Positions 37,282-44,740 of a stretch of 64,000 bases of DNA are shown in pieces. Where the stretch lies: assembly GCA_018335695.1 (NCBI GenBank), contig JAGXRV010000071.1:49628-113627 (forward strand), in the 5' to 3' direction. Made by a program: the position numbers and the translations under genes. The number at the start of each line of letters is the position of its first letter. Within the stretch, counting starts at the first letter, position 1. The stretch comes from Clostridium sp. (GTDB lineage Bacteria > Bacillota > Dethiobacteria > Dethiobacterales > Dethiobacteraceae). The notes beneath the pieces are model-generated. The model was not told where the DNA came from and made no database searches. It saw only the letters and a program-made list of their open reading frames with translations.

Positions 37282-38163
37282 TTACTCAATATTTTGCACT
37301 TGTTCGCGTATTTTCTCCAATTCGGTTTTCATTTCCACTACCAGCTTGGCCAGCAAATAATCATTAGCCTTCGAGCCCACCGTATTAACTTCGCGAAGTA
37401 ATTCCTGCGTCAAAAAATCAAGTTTGCGACCAACCTGCCCTTCTTCCTGCAGAGCTGCTTGAAAAGCAACCAAGTGGCTGGCCAGCCTGACTAATTCTTC
37501 AGTCACATTGCTCCTGTCTGCAAAGATAGCTGCTTCAGTCAAAACTCTGGCCGAGTCAAATTCTGCCTGACCCAGTAATTCCCGCAATCGATCCTCCATT
37601 TTTTTACGGTACTCATCTACTACCTGAGGGGCGCGATTTTCCACAAGCTTAGCAGTCACTGTTAAGTCTTGGAGGCGTTTGTTAATATCTGCCGCCAGTC
37701 TTTCCCCTTCTTCCCTGCGCTGAATCACAAGCTGGGATAAAGCTTTGTTTAAGATAGGTTCAAGCAAGAGCCAGAATTTATCGTTATCTGTTTGCTCTTT
37801 CTCCACACGTAATACATCGGGGAAACGAGACAAAACATCCAAACTCGGCAGCTCCTTAACTGCGCAAAATCGGCTCAGTTGAAGCAATGCCTGGTAATAT
37901 GCTTGTGCCAAATCGCGGTCAATAGTTACCTGTACAGTATCTGCCGCGTCGGCTCTCCAAGAAAGATAGACATCCACCCTGCCTCTGCCCACGGCCTGCT
38001 GGACACTTTTGCGCACCCGGTCTTCCAAGGACTGAAGCTCCCTGGGCAGGCGTATAGCCACATCCAAATATCTGTGATTTACAGAACGGATTTCCACCTT
38101 GAAACGAATGCTTTCATCCGGGCAACTTTCCGCCAACCCATATCCTGTCATACTCCGAATCAT
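37282..38163 (-). CDS. YicC family endoribonuclease
   Basis: About 293 residues starting MIRSMTGYGLAE, the family signature, with VEIRSVNHRYLDVAIRLP next and the C-terminal DUF1732 part (GRKLDFLTQELLREVNTVGSKAND). E. coli YicC is an RNase implicated in small-RNA turnover; the B. subtilis homologue is yloC. ATG 38163 has AGGAAGGAA upstream; the frame to 38235 is not conserved. It precedes remA as in B. subtilis. Confidence 0.93.
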   Translation of the reverse strand: MIRSMTGYGLAESCPDESIRFKVEIRSVNHRYLDVAIRLPRELQSLEDRVRKSVQQAVGRGRVDVYLSWRADAADTVQVTIDRDLAQAYYQALLQLSRFCAVKELPSLDVLSRFPDVLRVEKEQTDNDKFWLLLEPILNKALSQLVIQRREEGERLAADINKRLQDLTVTAKLVENRAPQVVDEYRKKMEDRLRELLGQAEFDSARVLTEAAIFADRSNVTEELVRLASHLVAFQAALQEEGQVGRKLDFLTQELLREVNTVGSKANDYLLAKLVVEMKTELEKIREQVQNIE

Positions 38164-38206
38164 TTTAATTCCTTCCTTATTACTTCTTATTTTCTTGCTG
38201 ATAACT

Positions 38207-38235
38207 ATTCTATCAGAAAATCCCTTTTTATCCAA
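38207..38235 (-). promoter_or_regulatory. Predicted promoter of yicC
   Basis: Minus-strand -35 TTGGAT (38230-38235), 17-base spacer and -10 TAGAAT (38207-38212) with a TG one base upstream of the -10 (extended type), about 40 bases before the yicC start. Confidence 0.6.
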
Positions 38236-38239
38236 GAAC

Positions 38240-40990
38240 TCACCTACTGTCTGTTTTGAAGACCACTAAGCGCGGCAAAATCAACGTTTTGCCTGCAAGC
38301 AAAGCCAAGCTGATAACCGTTGGCAGCAGAGCGGCTAAGATAACGACGCCCCACTCAGCAAGCGTCAGCGGCACGGTAAGAAATACCGAAGCAAGCGGCG
38401 GGTGGTATAATACAACCAAAAGCAGCGCAAATGATGAAAAGACTGCCGCTAAAAGCCAGCCATTGCTGAAAAAGCCTGCCAAAGAGAAGTTGCTGTTTTC
38501 ATGACGACAGGAAAAAACGTATAAAAGCTGTGCCACAATCAGCGTGGCAAAAGTCATTGTCCTAGCCGTATCTATTTCCGTCCCCTGTTCTAATGCCCAT
38601 GCAAAGACTAGTACGGTAGAGATGCCGATCAGACAACCGCGCCCCAAGATTTTTTGCCAAAGTCCACGGGCAAAAATCCCTTCCTGCGGATGGCGCGGCG
38701 GGCGATCCATCACCCCTTTTTCCGTGGGCTCCACTCCTAAGGCCATGGCCGGCAAACCGTCTGTAACCAGATTAATCCAAAGAATCTGAATAGCCCTTAG
38801 AGGCAAAGGAAGTCCTGCCAACATGGCGATAAACATTGTTAATATTTCCCCTGTATTGCAAGCCAACAAAAAACGGATGAATTTCCTGATATTGTCGTTA
38901 ATACTGCGGCCTTCTTCCACCGCAGTAACAATCGTGTTGAAATTATCGTCCGCCAGCACCATAGAAGCAGCCTCCCTGGTAACATCTGTACCGGTTTTAC
39001 CCATGGCGATACCGATATCCGCCTCTTTCACTGCCGGCGCGTCGTTTACTCCGTCCCCCGTCATTGCCACCACATGACCTCGACGTTTCAGGGCACGGAC
39101 GATACGCAATTTATGCTCTGGCGTAACACGAGCGTATACATAAGTATTTTCCGCAGCTTTCTCCAATTGCGAATCACTGATCTCATCTAATTCACCGCCG
39201 GTCATGACACGCCCGCCCAAAGGCAACAAACGCAACATCCTGGCAATAGCCAAAGCAGTAGTCTTATGATCTCCGGTAATCATCACAGTTTTAATTCCTG
39301 CCTTACGGCACTTCTGAATTGCAGGCATCACCTCAGGTCGCGGCGGATCCATCATCCCGAATAAGCCGGCAAAGACCAGATTCTCTTCCAAATCCTCAGA
39401 AATTTGCTGCCCCGGAGGCACCGCTCTATAGGCCACCGCCAAGTTTCGCAACGCCATGCCTGCCATAATTTCTGTTTTTTCAAGCACATCTTTACGCAAA
39501 ACATCAGAGAAATCCACAACCTGACCGTTGTAAAAGATTTTATCACAAAGCGCAATAATTATCTCCGGAGCTCCTTTAACATAAAGCAGATTTCCAGCCG
39601 GACTACTATAAAGTACTGACATTCGTTTACGCAAACCATCAAAAGGTATCTCCCCCACTCGCCGGCTTCGTCTCTCCAAATCCTCCGGCCAAACCCCGGC
39701 CCGAGCGCCTGCGACGAGTAATGCTCCTTCCGTAGGGTCACCATGGATGCCCCATTCCGCTCTGCTGCCGCCGCGCCAAATAGCCTTTACCTCCAGGTTG
39801 CCCTTGCGCAGTTGCGCGTTATTACATAAAACAGCCGCGTTCAAAGCAAGCATTAACCCTTTATCCGCATTCGCTTTAATCGGCTGTCCTCCCGCCAAAA
39901 TCAGCCCTTGCGGCAGATAGCCTTCTCCCTCAACCCGGTACTGTTGCCCGCCTGCCCAAATCTCCTGTACATTCATTTTGTTTTGTGTCATTGTGCCTGT
40001 TTTGTCGGCGCAAATTACAGTGGCACATCCCAGGGTTTCTACAGCCGGCAAGCGGCGCACGATTGCATTCTTGCGCACCATTCGCTGAACACCTATTGCC
40101 AAGGCAATTGTCACTACTGCCGGTAAACCCTCAGGGATGGCTGCTACCGCCAAGGAAACTCCAGCCATGAACATTTTATAAGCCGGCAACCCTTGAGCCA
40201 AACCCATTGCCACCACCAAGCCGCAGATGAACAGACAGCCGACCACAAGCAGTCGACCCATTTGCTCAAGGCGCTTTTGCAGCGGAGTAGCTTCTTCACC
40301 GGCTTCTTGAATCAAATGTGCAACAAGACCCATTTCAGTCTGCATGCCTGTGGCAACCACAATACCACTCCCACGTCCGCCCACAGCCATTGTTCCCATA
40401 AAGACCATATTTACACGATCCCCAAGTGAGCTGCCCAAACAGTCAGGCACTTCCACCTGCTTGCTTATCGGCTCCGACTCACCTGTAAGAGAGGCTTCAT
40501 TGACTGATAGCTGTCGCACTTCTCCCAATCTGATATCTGCAGGGATACGGTCTCCCGCTTCAATCATTACAATATCACCCGGTACCAATTTTTCTGCCGG
40601 CAACTCAAGACGGATTCCGTCTCTAATTACGCGAGCCATGGGTGCCGTTAACTCTCTTAGCGCCTCGAGTGACCTCTCAGCCCTGTATTCCTGCACAAAG
40701 CCGAGTACTGCATTAACTATCACAATGCCAATGATCACCAGCGCATCGGTATATTCTCCAAGAATTCCGGAGAGCAACGTGGCGCCAAGCAGCACTACGA
40801 CCATAAAGTCACGAAACTGATAACAAAATAGCAGCAATAAAGAAGTCTTCTGTTTTTCCGTCAAGAGATTTGGGCCGTTGCTGCGTAGTTTTTCCGTCGC
40901 CTCATCCCGAGACAATCCCTGTTCCATTTTAACCTGAAAATACTGCAGAGTATTCTCGAATGTCATCCCGGACCATGGCAATTGGTTCAT
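38240..40990 (-). CDS. Calcium-transporting P-type ATPase (YloB/PacL-like)
   Basis: 916 residues; P2A-type cation ATPase. N-terminal cation-ATPase domain (about 5-75), actuator motif TGES (NEASLTGESEP), ion-binding PEGLP in helix M4 (AAIPEGLPAVV), phosphorylation motif CADKTGTMT, hinge TGDGVNDAPAVK and ten predicted membrane helices; M6 reads LWINLVTDGLPA, typical of calcium pumps. It corresponds in sequence and position to B. subtilis yloB, a calcium ATPase active in spores. Divergent from rqcH. Confidence 0.93.
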   Translation of the reverse strand: MNQLPWSGMTFENTLQYFQVKMEQGLSRDEATEKLRSNGPNLLTEKQKTSLLLLFCYQFRDFMVVVLLGATLLSGILGEYTDALVIIGIVIVNAVLGFVQEYRAERSLEALRELTAPMARVIRDGIRLELPAEKLVPGDIVMIEAGDRIPADIRLGEVRQLSVNEASLTGESEPISKQVEVPDCLGSSLGDRVNMVFMGTMAVGGRGSGIVVATGMQTEMGLVAHLIQEAGEEATPLQKRLEQMGRLLVVGCLFICGLVVAMGLAQGLPAYKMFMAGVSLAVAAIPEGLPAVVTIALAIGVQRMVRKNAIVRRLPAVETLGCATVICADKTGTMTQNKMNVQEIWAGGQQYRVEGEGYLPQGLILAGGQPIKANADKGLMLALNAAVLCNNAQLRKGNLEVKAIWRGGSRAEWGIHGDPTEGALLVAGARAGVWPEDLERRSRRVGEIPFDGLRKRMSVLYSSPAGNLLYVKGAPEIIIALCDKIFYNGQVVDFSDVLRKDVLEKTEIMAGMALRNLAVAYRAVPPGQQISEDLEENLVFAGLFGMMDPPRPEVMPAIQKCRKAGIKTVMITGDHKTTALAIARMLRLLPLGGRVMTGGELDEISDSQLEKAAENTYVYARVTPEHKLRIVRALKRRGHVVAMTGDGVNDAPAVKEADIGIAMGKTGTDVTREAASMVLADDNFNTIVTAVEEGRSINDNIRKFIRFLLACNTGEILTMFIAMLAGLPLPLRAIQILWINLVTDGLPAMALGVEPTEKGVMDRPPRHPQEGIFARGLWQKILGRGCLIGISTVLVFAWALEQGTEIDTARTMTFATLIVAQLLYVFSCRHENSNFSLAGFFSNGWLLAAVFSSFALLLVVLYHPPLASVFLTVPLTLAEWGVVILAALLPTVISLALLAGKTLILPRLVVFKTDSR

Positions 40991-41098
40991 TACTTCACCT
41001 CATTTGGGAACTATTTTCTTTTACGCCATATATATTGCGTCCCCAAACAAAAAAGCACTTTCCTCTCTTGCAAATCAAATCTATGACATGTCCGCCTG

Positions 41099-41127
41099 TT
41101 GTCACAAGCTGTTTCTGCTGATATACT
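41099..41127 (+). promoter_or_regulatory. Predicted strong sigma-A promoter of rqcH
   Basis: -35 TTGTCA (41099-41104), 17-base spacer, -10 TATACT (41122-41127). Transcription from it would run through the four 43-bp tandem repeats before reaching rqcH, giving a leader of about 225 bases. The divergent gap 40991-41358 otherwise holds only the repeats and the calcium ATPase leader. Confidence 0.72.
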
Positions 41128-41150
41128 ACTCTGTAAATCTCCTGCCTTAT

Positions 41151-41319
41151 AAATCCCCTCTCCCTCTGGGATAGTTAGGGTGAGGGATCACAAATCCCCT
41201 CTCCCTCTGGGAGAGGGTTAGGGTGAGGGATCACAAATCCCCTAACCCTCTGGGAGAGGGCTAGGGTGAGGGACCATAAATCCCCTCTCCCTCTGGGAGA
41301 GGGTTAGGGTGAGGGCGGC
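41151..41319. repeat. Four tandem copies of a 43-bp repeat upstream of rqcH
   Basis: Units begin at 41151, 41192, 41235 and 41278, each reading AAATCCCCTCTCCCTCTGGG then AGAGGGTTAGGGTGAGGGATCAC with a few differences (unit 1 is two bases shorter, unit 3 has CCCTAACCCTCTGGG). Each contains a self-complementary core CCCTCTCCC-TCT-GGGAGAGGG, so each can form a hairpin in RNA. There are no unique spacers, so this is not a CRISPR array. Confidence 0.9.
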
Positions 41320-41358
41320 ATTTTTATCTAAGAAAGCAAACATACGGAGGTAAAATAA

Positions 41359-43077
41359 ATGTCTTTTGACGGGATTACCTTGGCTGCCGTCTGCCACGAA
41401 TTAGCAAAAGAACTGCCTGGTGCCAAAGTGGAAAAAATAGTGCAGCCACAACCGCTGGAAATTATTCTGCATTTGCGCGGTCGCCACAAATCATTCCAGT
41501 TGCTTTGTTCTGCAGATTCACATTTGCCTCGCATCCACCTTACTGAATCCAAGCCGGAAAATCCTTCAGTACCGCCTCCATTTTGTATGCTCCTGCGTAA
41601 ACACCTGATTGGCGCTCGCTACCTCTCTGCGGAGCAATCCGGTCTTGAGCGTATCCTTTCACTGAACTTTAGCGGCTATGACGATTTTGGCAATGAATTA
41701 ATCAAAACACTCCAATGCGAAATTATGGGCAAGCATTCTAATATCATTCTCACCATGCCCCGTGATGAAAACACTTGCATTCTCGGTTCCATAAAAATTG
41801 TTACTGAGGAGATGAGCCGCCACCGCGCTGTCCGACCAGGCGAAAGGTACATTCTGCCTCCTCTGCAAAACAAATTAGATCTTTTTACGCTGACTGAGGA
41901 ACGTTTGGCGGAAAAGTTTACTGAATTACCTGAACAGCCTGTAGAAAAAATACTCATCTCCGCAATAATGGGTCTCGGGCCGGAACTTGCCCGGGAAATC
42001 ACTTATCGTGCTTCCGGCGGCGAAGATGTCCATCCTCTTGAAATCAGCAGAGCTCTCACTGTTGAATTGCGCAAACTAGCGGAAATAATTACTCAAGGCA
42101 ATTTTACCCCCTATCTGGCTAAACCACCGGGCAGCCGGCCGTTCTTTTCTCCTGTCTTGATCACAAGTCTGCCTCCGGAGTTTTTAACTTCATACCCGTC
42201 GGTCAATCTTGCGTTGGATCAGTTCTTTAGCAGGCAACTAGCCATCCGGCGAGGAATAGAACTAAAACAACGGCTAACGCAAACCGTTAGCAACGCCGTC
42301 TCCAAAACTGAAAAAAAACAACAGCTCCAGGAAAAAGAGCTGTCAGAAATGGCAGAAGCCGATCGCTACCGGATTTGGGGAGAAATGCTCACAGCCAGCA
42401 TCAACCTCCTTCCCTCCGGCGCAAAGGAAGTTTCTGTGCCGAATTACTATAACACAAAACAAGAAGAAATCCGAATTCCCCTAAATCCCGCACTCTCTCC
42501 ACAAGGAAACATTCATCGCTATTTCAAAAAATACCGCAAACTCAAAGACGGCGAAAAAATCCTTTCGCTTCGCCTTAGTGAAACAAATCAAGAGCTAATA
42601 TATTTGGAATCGCTGCTGGCTGCGCTGAAACACGCAGAACCGGAAGATCTTGATGAGATTCGTGAGGAAATGGAGCAGAGCGGCTTAATCCGTCAGCAGA
42701 AAACAAGCAAAAGAGCAGTTCATTCAGTTTCAACTCCCCTAAAGATAATTTCCGCTGACGGCATAACCATCTTTGTAGGCAAAAACAACAAACAAAACGA
42801 CCGTTTAACTTTACGCGATGCTTCTCCTCTTGATACCTGGCTTCATACAAAAGATATCCCCGGAGCACATGTGATTATCAAAAGCACCAACCCGCCGGAA
42901 GCTACTCTGCTGGAAGCAGCTCGCTTGGCTGTCCGTTACAGCAAAGCAGCCTCCTCAGCCAATGTCCCGGTTGACTACACGTTGGCACGCCATGTACGAA
43001 AACCTAAGGGCGCTAAACCAGGCATGGTAATTTATGATCACCACCGCACAGTTTATGTTACAGACTATCCGACATGA
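41359..43077 (+). CDS. rqcH: RqcH, NFACT-family ribosome quality control factor
   Basis: 572 residues. Binds stalled 50S subunits carrying peptidyl-tRNA and recruits Ala-tRNA to add C-terminal alanine tails that mark failed peptides for degradation. Layout: NFACT-N domain (about 1-200), helix-hairpin-helix, long coiled-coil (about 290-340 and 390-440) and NFACT-R domain at the C-terminus with LDTWLHTKDIPGAHVII and VDYTLARHVRKPKG. Older names are FbpA/YloA, fibronectin-binding. ATG 41359 has GGAGG nine bases upstream. Located next to yloB as in B. subtilis. Confidence 0.95.
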   Translation: MSFDGITLAAVCHELAKELPGAKVEKIVQPQPLEIILHLRGRHKSFQLLCSADSHLPRIHLTESKPENPSVPPPFCMLLRKHLIGARYLSAEQSGLERILSLNFSGYDDFGNELIKTLQCEIMGKHSNIILTMPRDENTCILGSIKIVTEEMSRHRAVRPGERYILPPLQNKLDLFTLTEERLAEKFTELPEQPVEKILISAIMGLGPELAREITYRASGGEDVHPLEISRALTVELRKLAEIITQGNFTPYLAKPPGSRPFFSPVLITSLPPEFLTSYPSVNLALDQFFSRQLAIRRGIELKQRLTQTVSNAVSKTEKKQQLQEKELSEMAEADRYRIWGEMLTASINLLPSGAKEVSVPNYYNTKQEEIRIPLNPALSPQGNIHRYFKKYRKLKDGEKILSLRLSETNQELIYLESLLAALKHAEPEDLDEIREEMEQSGLIRQQKTSKRAVHSVSTPLKIISADGITIFVGKNNKQNDRLTLRDASPLDTWLHTKDIPGAHVIIKSTNPPEATLLEAARLAVRYSKAASSANVPVDYTLARHVRKPKGAKPGMVIYDHHRTVYVTDYPT

Positions 43078-43136
43078 CATTCAGCCTAAAACGATAAAAA
43101 GACTCGCTACGCTTTCTATCAGCTGACGCGTCTTGC

Positions 43137-43447
43137 AGGGCGGGTTTGCAACCTACCTAAAAAGGAGGTACCCCTGCGACACCCCTCATTACTTCGGAAA
43201 CAAGATAATTTCTGCTACAAAAATTCCCCTCCCCTGGAGGGGTGCCCGCAAGGGCGGGGTGGTCGCGTGGACGAATGGGACAAATTACCTGTCCCCCTGT
43301 AGGTCCCCCCCAACCGGAGGTAACCACCCCGGCGCTTTGCGCCACCCCTCCACAGGAGGGGAATTATCCTCTTGCCTCAGGATCCTTTCTTTCAATGAGT
43401 TGCAGACTTTCACAGAATACTGAAGCGAGTGTTAAGTGAAAGCAGCG
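43137..43447. repeat. Long direct repeat, copy A, with nested palindrome
   Basis: About 311 bases that recur at 43470-43758. Shared blocks include AGGGCGGGTTT, CGGAAACAAGATAATT, the run AAAATTCCCCTCCCCTGGAG, GACGAATGGGACAAAT and GCAGACTTTCACAGAAT. Within it AATTCCCCT (about 43222) pairs with AGGGGAATT (about 43363), and GGGCGGGGTGGT with ACCACCCCGGC, forming a large stem. No coding sequence is seen. Copy A carries about 30 extra bases (ACCACCCCGGCGCTTTGCGC region) relative to copy B. Confidence 0.85.
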
Positions 43448-43469
43448 CAAACCCTGCGTACCTTTTGTA

Positions 43470-43758
43470 GGGGCGGGTTTCAAACCCGCCTAAAAAGGAT
43501 TCGTCCTGCGACACCCCCATTACGTCGGAAACAAGATAATTCCTGCTACAAAAATTCCCCTCCCCTGGAGGGGTGCCCGCAAGGGCGGGGTGGTCTCGTG
43601 GACGAATGGGACAAATCACCTATCCCCATGGAGGGTGTCACCCCTCCACCTGAGGGGAATTATCCCACGTAACGAAACTTTAGTCTCAATGCGTCCTTTC
43701 TTTCAGTGAATTGCAGACTTTCACAGAATGCTAAAGCGAGCGTTAAGTGAAAGCAGCG
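43470..43758. repeat. Long direct repeat, copy B
   Basis: About 289 bases, close to copy A at 43137-43447 from AGGGCGGGTTT through AAGTGAAAGCAGCG. The palindromic arms AATTCCCCT and GAGGGGAATT are kept but the inner arm is shortened. The two copies are separated by only 22 bases. Together with the tail to 44121 they make a gene-free kilobase after rqcH. Confidence 0.85.
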
Positions 43759-43762
43759 ATCA

Positions 43763-43853
43763 GCGAACCGCGATTCGCAGCGTTAAAACATGCCAACGGT
43801 TCACTTGCACTCTGCTCGGAGGTTTTGGTTTGTTAGCAAGAATTGCGGTTCGC
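43763..43853. repeat. 14-bp inverted repeat bounding a ~90-bp segment
   Basis: GCGAACCGCGATTC (43763-43776) and GAATTGCGGTTCGC (43840-43853) are complementary at 13 of 14 positions. The segment between is not coding. It could be a small insertion-derived element or one large stem-loop. Confidence 0.55.
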
Positions 43854-43938
43854 AGCTGCGAAAACGTGCGAGCGAAGCAACTGGGTGAGTATGCAATACT
43901 TAATAAAGACGCTCCGTGTTTTGATATAATTTCCCAAT

Positions 43939-43964
43939 AAAAAAGGGTCAATGGCCCTTTTTTT
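43939..43964. terminator. Bidirectional intrinsic terminator
   Basis: AATAAAAAA-GGGTC-AAT-GGCCC-TTTTTTT: five-pair stem (one G-T) flanked by A and T tracts, so it can work on both strands. It separates the repeat region from the excisionase-type gene. A perfect extended -10 (TGATATAAT, 43922-43930) lies only nine bases upstream. Confidence 0.75.
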
Positions 43965-44014
43965 GTTTATTATGAAAAAAATATTTCTTTGCCAAAAAGC
44001 AGGAATTCTGTAAA

Positions 44015-44085
44015 TTAATGTAGAAAGATGTAGCATCAAATCTCGTTATGATTTGCTTGCATCTTTTAATGTAGTAAGATTGTAG
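44015..44085 (+). promoter_or_regulatory. Direct repeats and predicted promoter ahead of the excisionase-type gene
   Basis: Two similar 19-20-base direct repeats, TTAATGTAGAAAGATGTAG (44015-44033) and TTAATGTAGTAAGATTGTAG (44066-44085), 51 bases apart start to start. The second overlaps a plausible promoter: -35 TTGCTT (44053-44058), 16-base spacer, -10 TAAGAT (44075-44080). An imperfect inverted repeat (GATGTAGCATCAAATC / GATTTGCTTGCATC) lies between. These could be operator sites, perhaps for the encoded regulator. Confidence 0.5.
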
Positions 44086-44121
44086 TCAAAAAATTCCTGT
44101 TTTTTAGGGGGGACCTGCGAT

Positions 44122-44580
44122 ATGCAGGAGTACTACACTGTAGCAGAAGTGGCTGAAATAAAAAATGTAAACCCCGAAACTGTCCGTCGCTGGTTGCGAG
44201 ACGGAAAAATTTCGGGGCAACGTTTGGGTGGCACAAAATCAGGCTGGCGCATTCACCGAAATGAACTCTACCCTGAGGAGCCGCACTTGGAACAGCGAAT
44301 TGTCGATTTGATTAAAAATATGCTGGAAGACAGAGCCATGTTTAATCAATTTGCTCGGGACGTTCTTTATTTGCTAAAAAAAACTACACGCCAACTATTG
44401 CCGGAAGAAACAACAGAGATGTTTCTCGCCCGAACCAGCGCAAGAGACCCGGAACTTACCGCGGTATTGTGGAGAAGCCGGGTAAGTGAACAGAAGAATA
44501 TGTTGGAAGATGTCTGCAGCATACTGGAAAAAAATTATGAAAATTGCAAGAAGAATTGGCAAACCAGTCTTGGAAAATAG
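44122..44580 (+). CDS. Excisionase/MerR-type helix-turn-helix protein
   Basis: 152 residues. The N-terminal winged helix-turn-helix (about 1-55) reads YYTVAEVAEIKNVNPETVRRW then GWRIHRNEL, the 'excisionase family DNA binding' fold. The remaining ~95 residues are charged and helical with no recognised domain, perhaps for dimerisation. A GGGGGGA site precedes the ATG. No integrase, phage or transposon gene is nearby, so the 'excisionase' name only reflects the fold; a local transcription regulator is more likely. Repeats in its own upstream region are candidate operators. Confidence 0.75.
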   Translation: MQEYYTVAEVAEIKNVNPETVRRWLRDGKISGQRLGGTKSGWRIHRNELYPEEPHLEQRIVDLIKNMLEDRAMFNQFARDVLYLLKKTTRQLLPEETTEMFLARTSARDPELTAVLWRSRVSEQKNMLEDVCSILEKNYENCKKNWQTSLGK

Positions 44581-44740
44581 AAAATTTGAAATAAACTCCC
44601 TGCAGAGAAAATTATTTTGAGTGTGAACAGCATAGTAAGCTCGCTGTCCGCACTTACTTTTTTATTATCCGTCTCTCTTGAACGATGCTAGCTCGGTTTT
44701 TAAATTGTTTTATTCGAAACATTCTTCTGAGGTGATTTTT

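Noticed and set aside
40344..40820. 158-residue open frame on the plus strand
   Set aside because: Lies wholly antisense to the calcium ATPase gene; low-complexity Ser/Pro/Thr composition, no ribosome site, no family resemblance.
41151..41319. Regular repeats considered as a CRISPR array
   Set aside because: The copies are directly tandem with no unique spacers, and no cas genes are in the window.
43157..43672. Several short frames in the repeat region on both strands
   Set aside because: They arise twice because the DNA is duplicated, consist of Pro/Gly-rich low-complexity translation of palindromes, and lack ribosome sites.
44122..44580. Excisionase name taken as evidence for a prophage or integrative element
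   Set aside because: No integrase, attachment-site duplication or phage genes are visible; neighbours on both sides are ordinary chromosomal genes.
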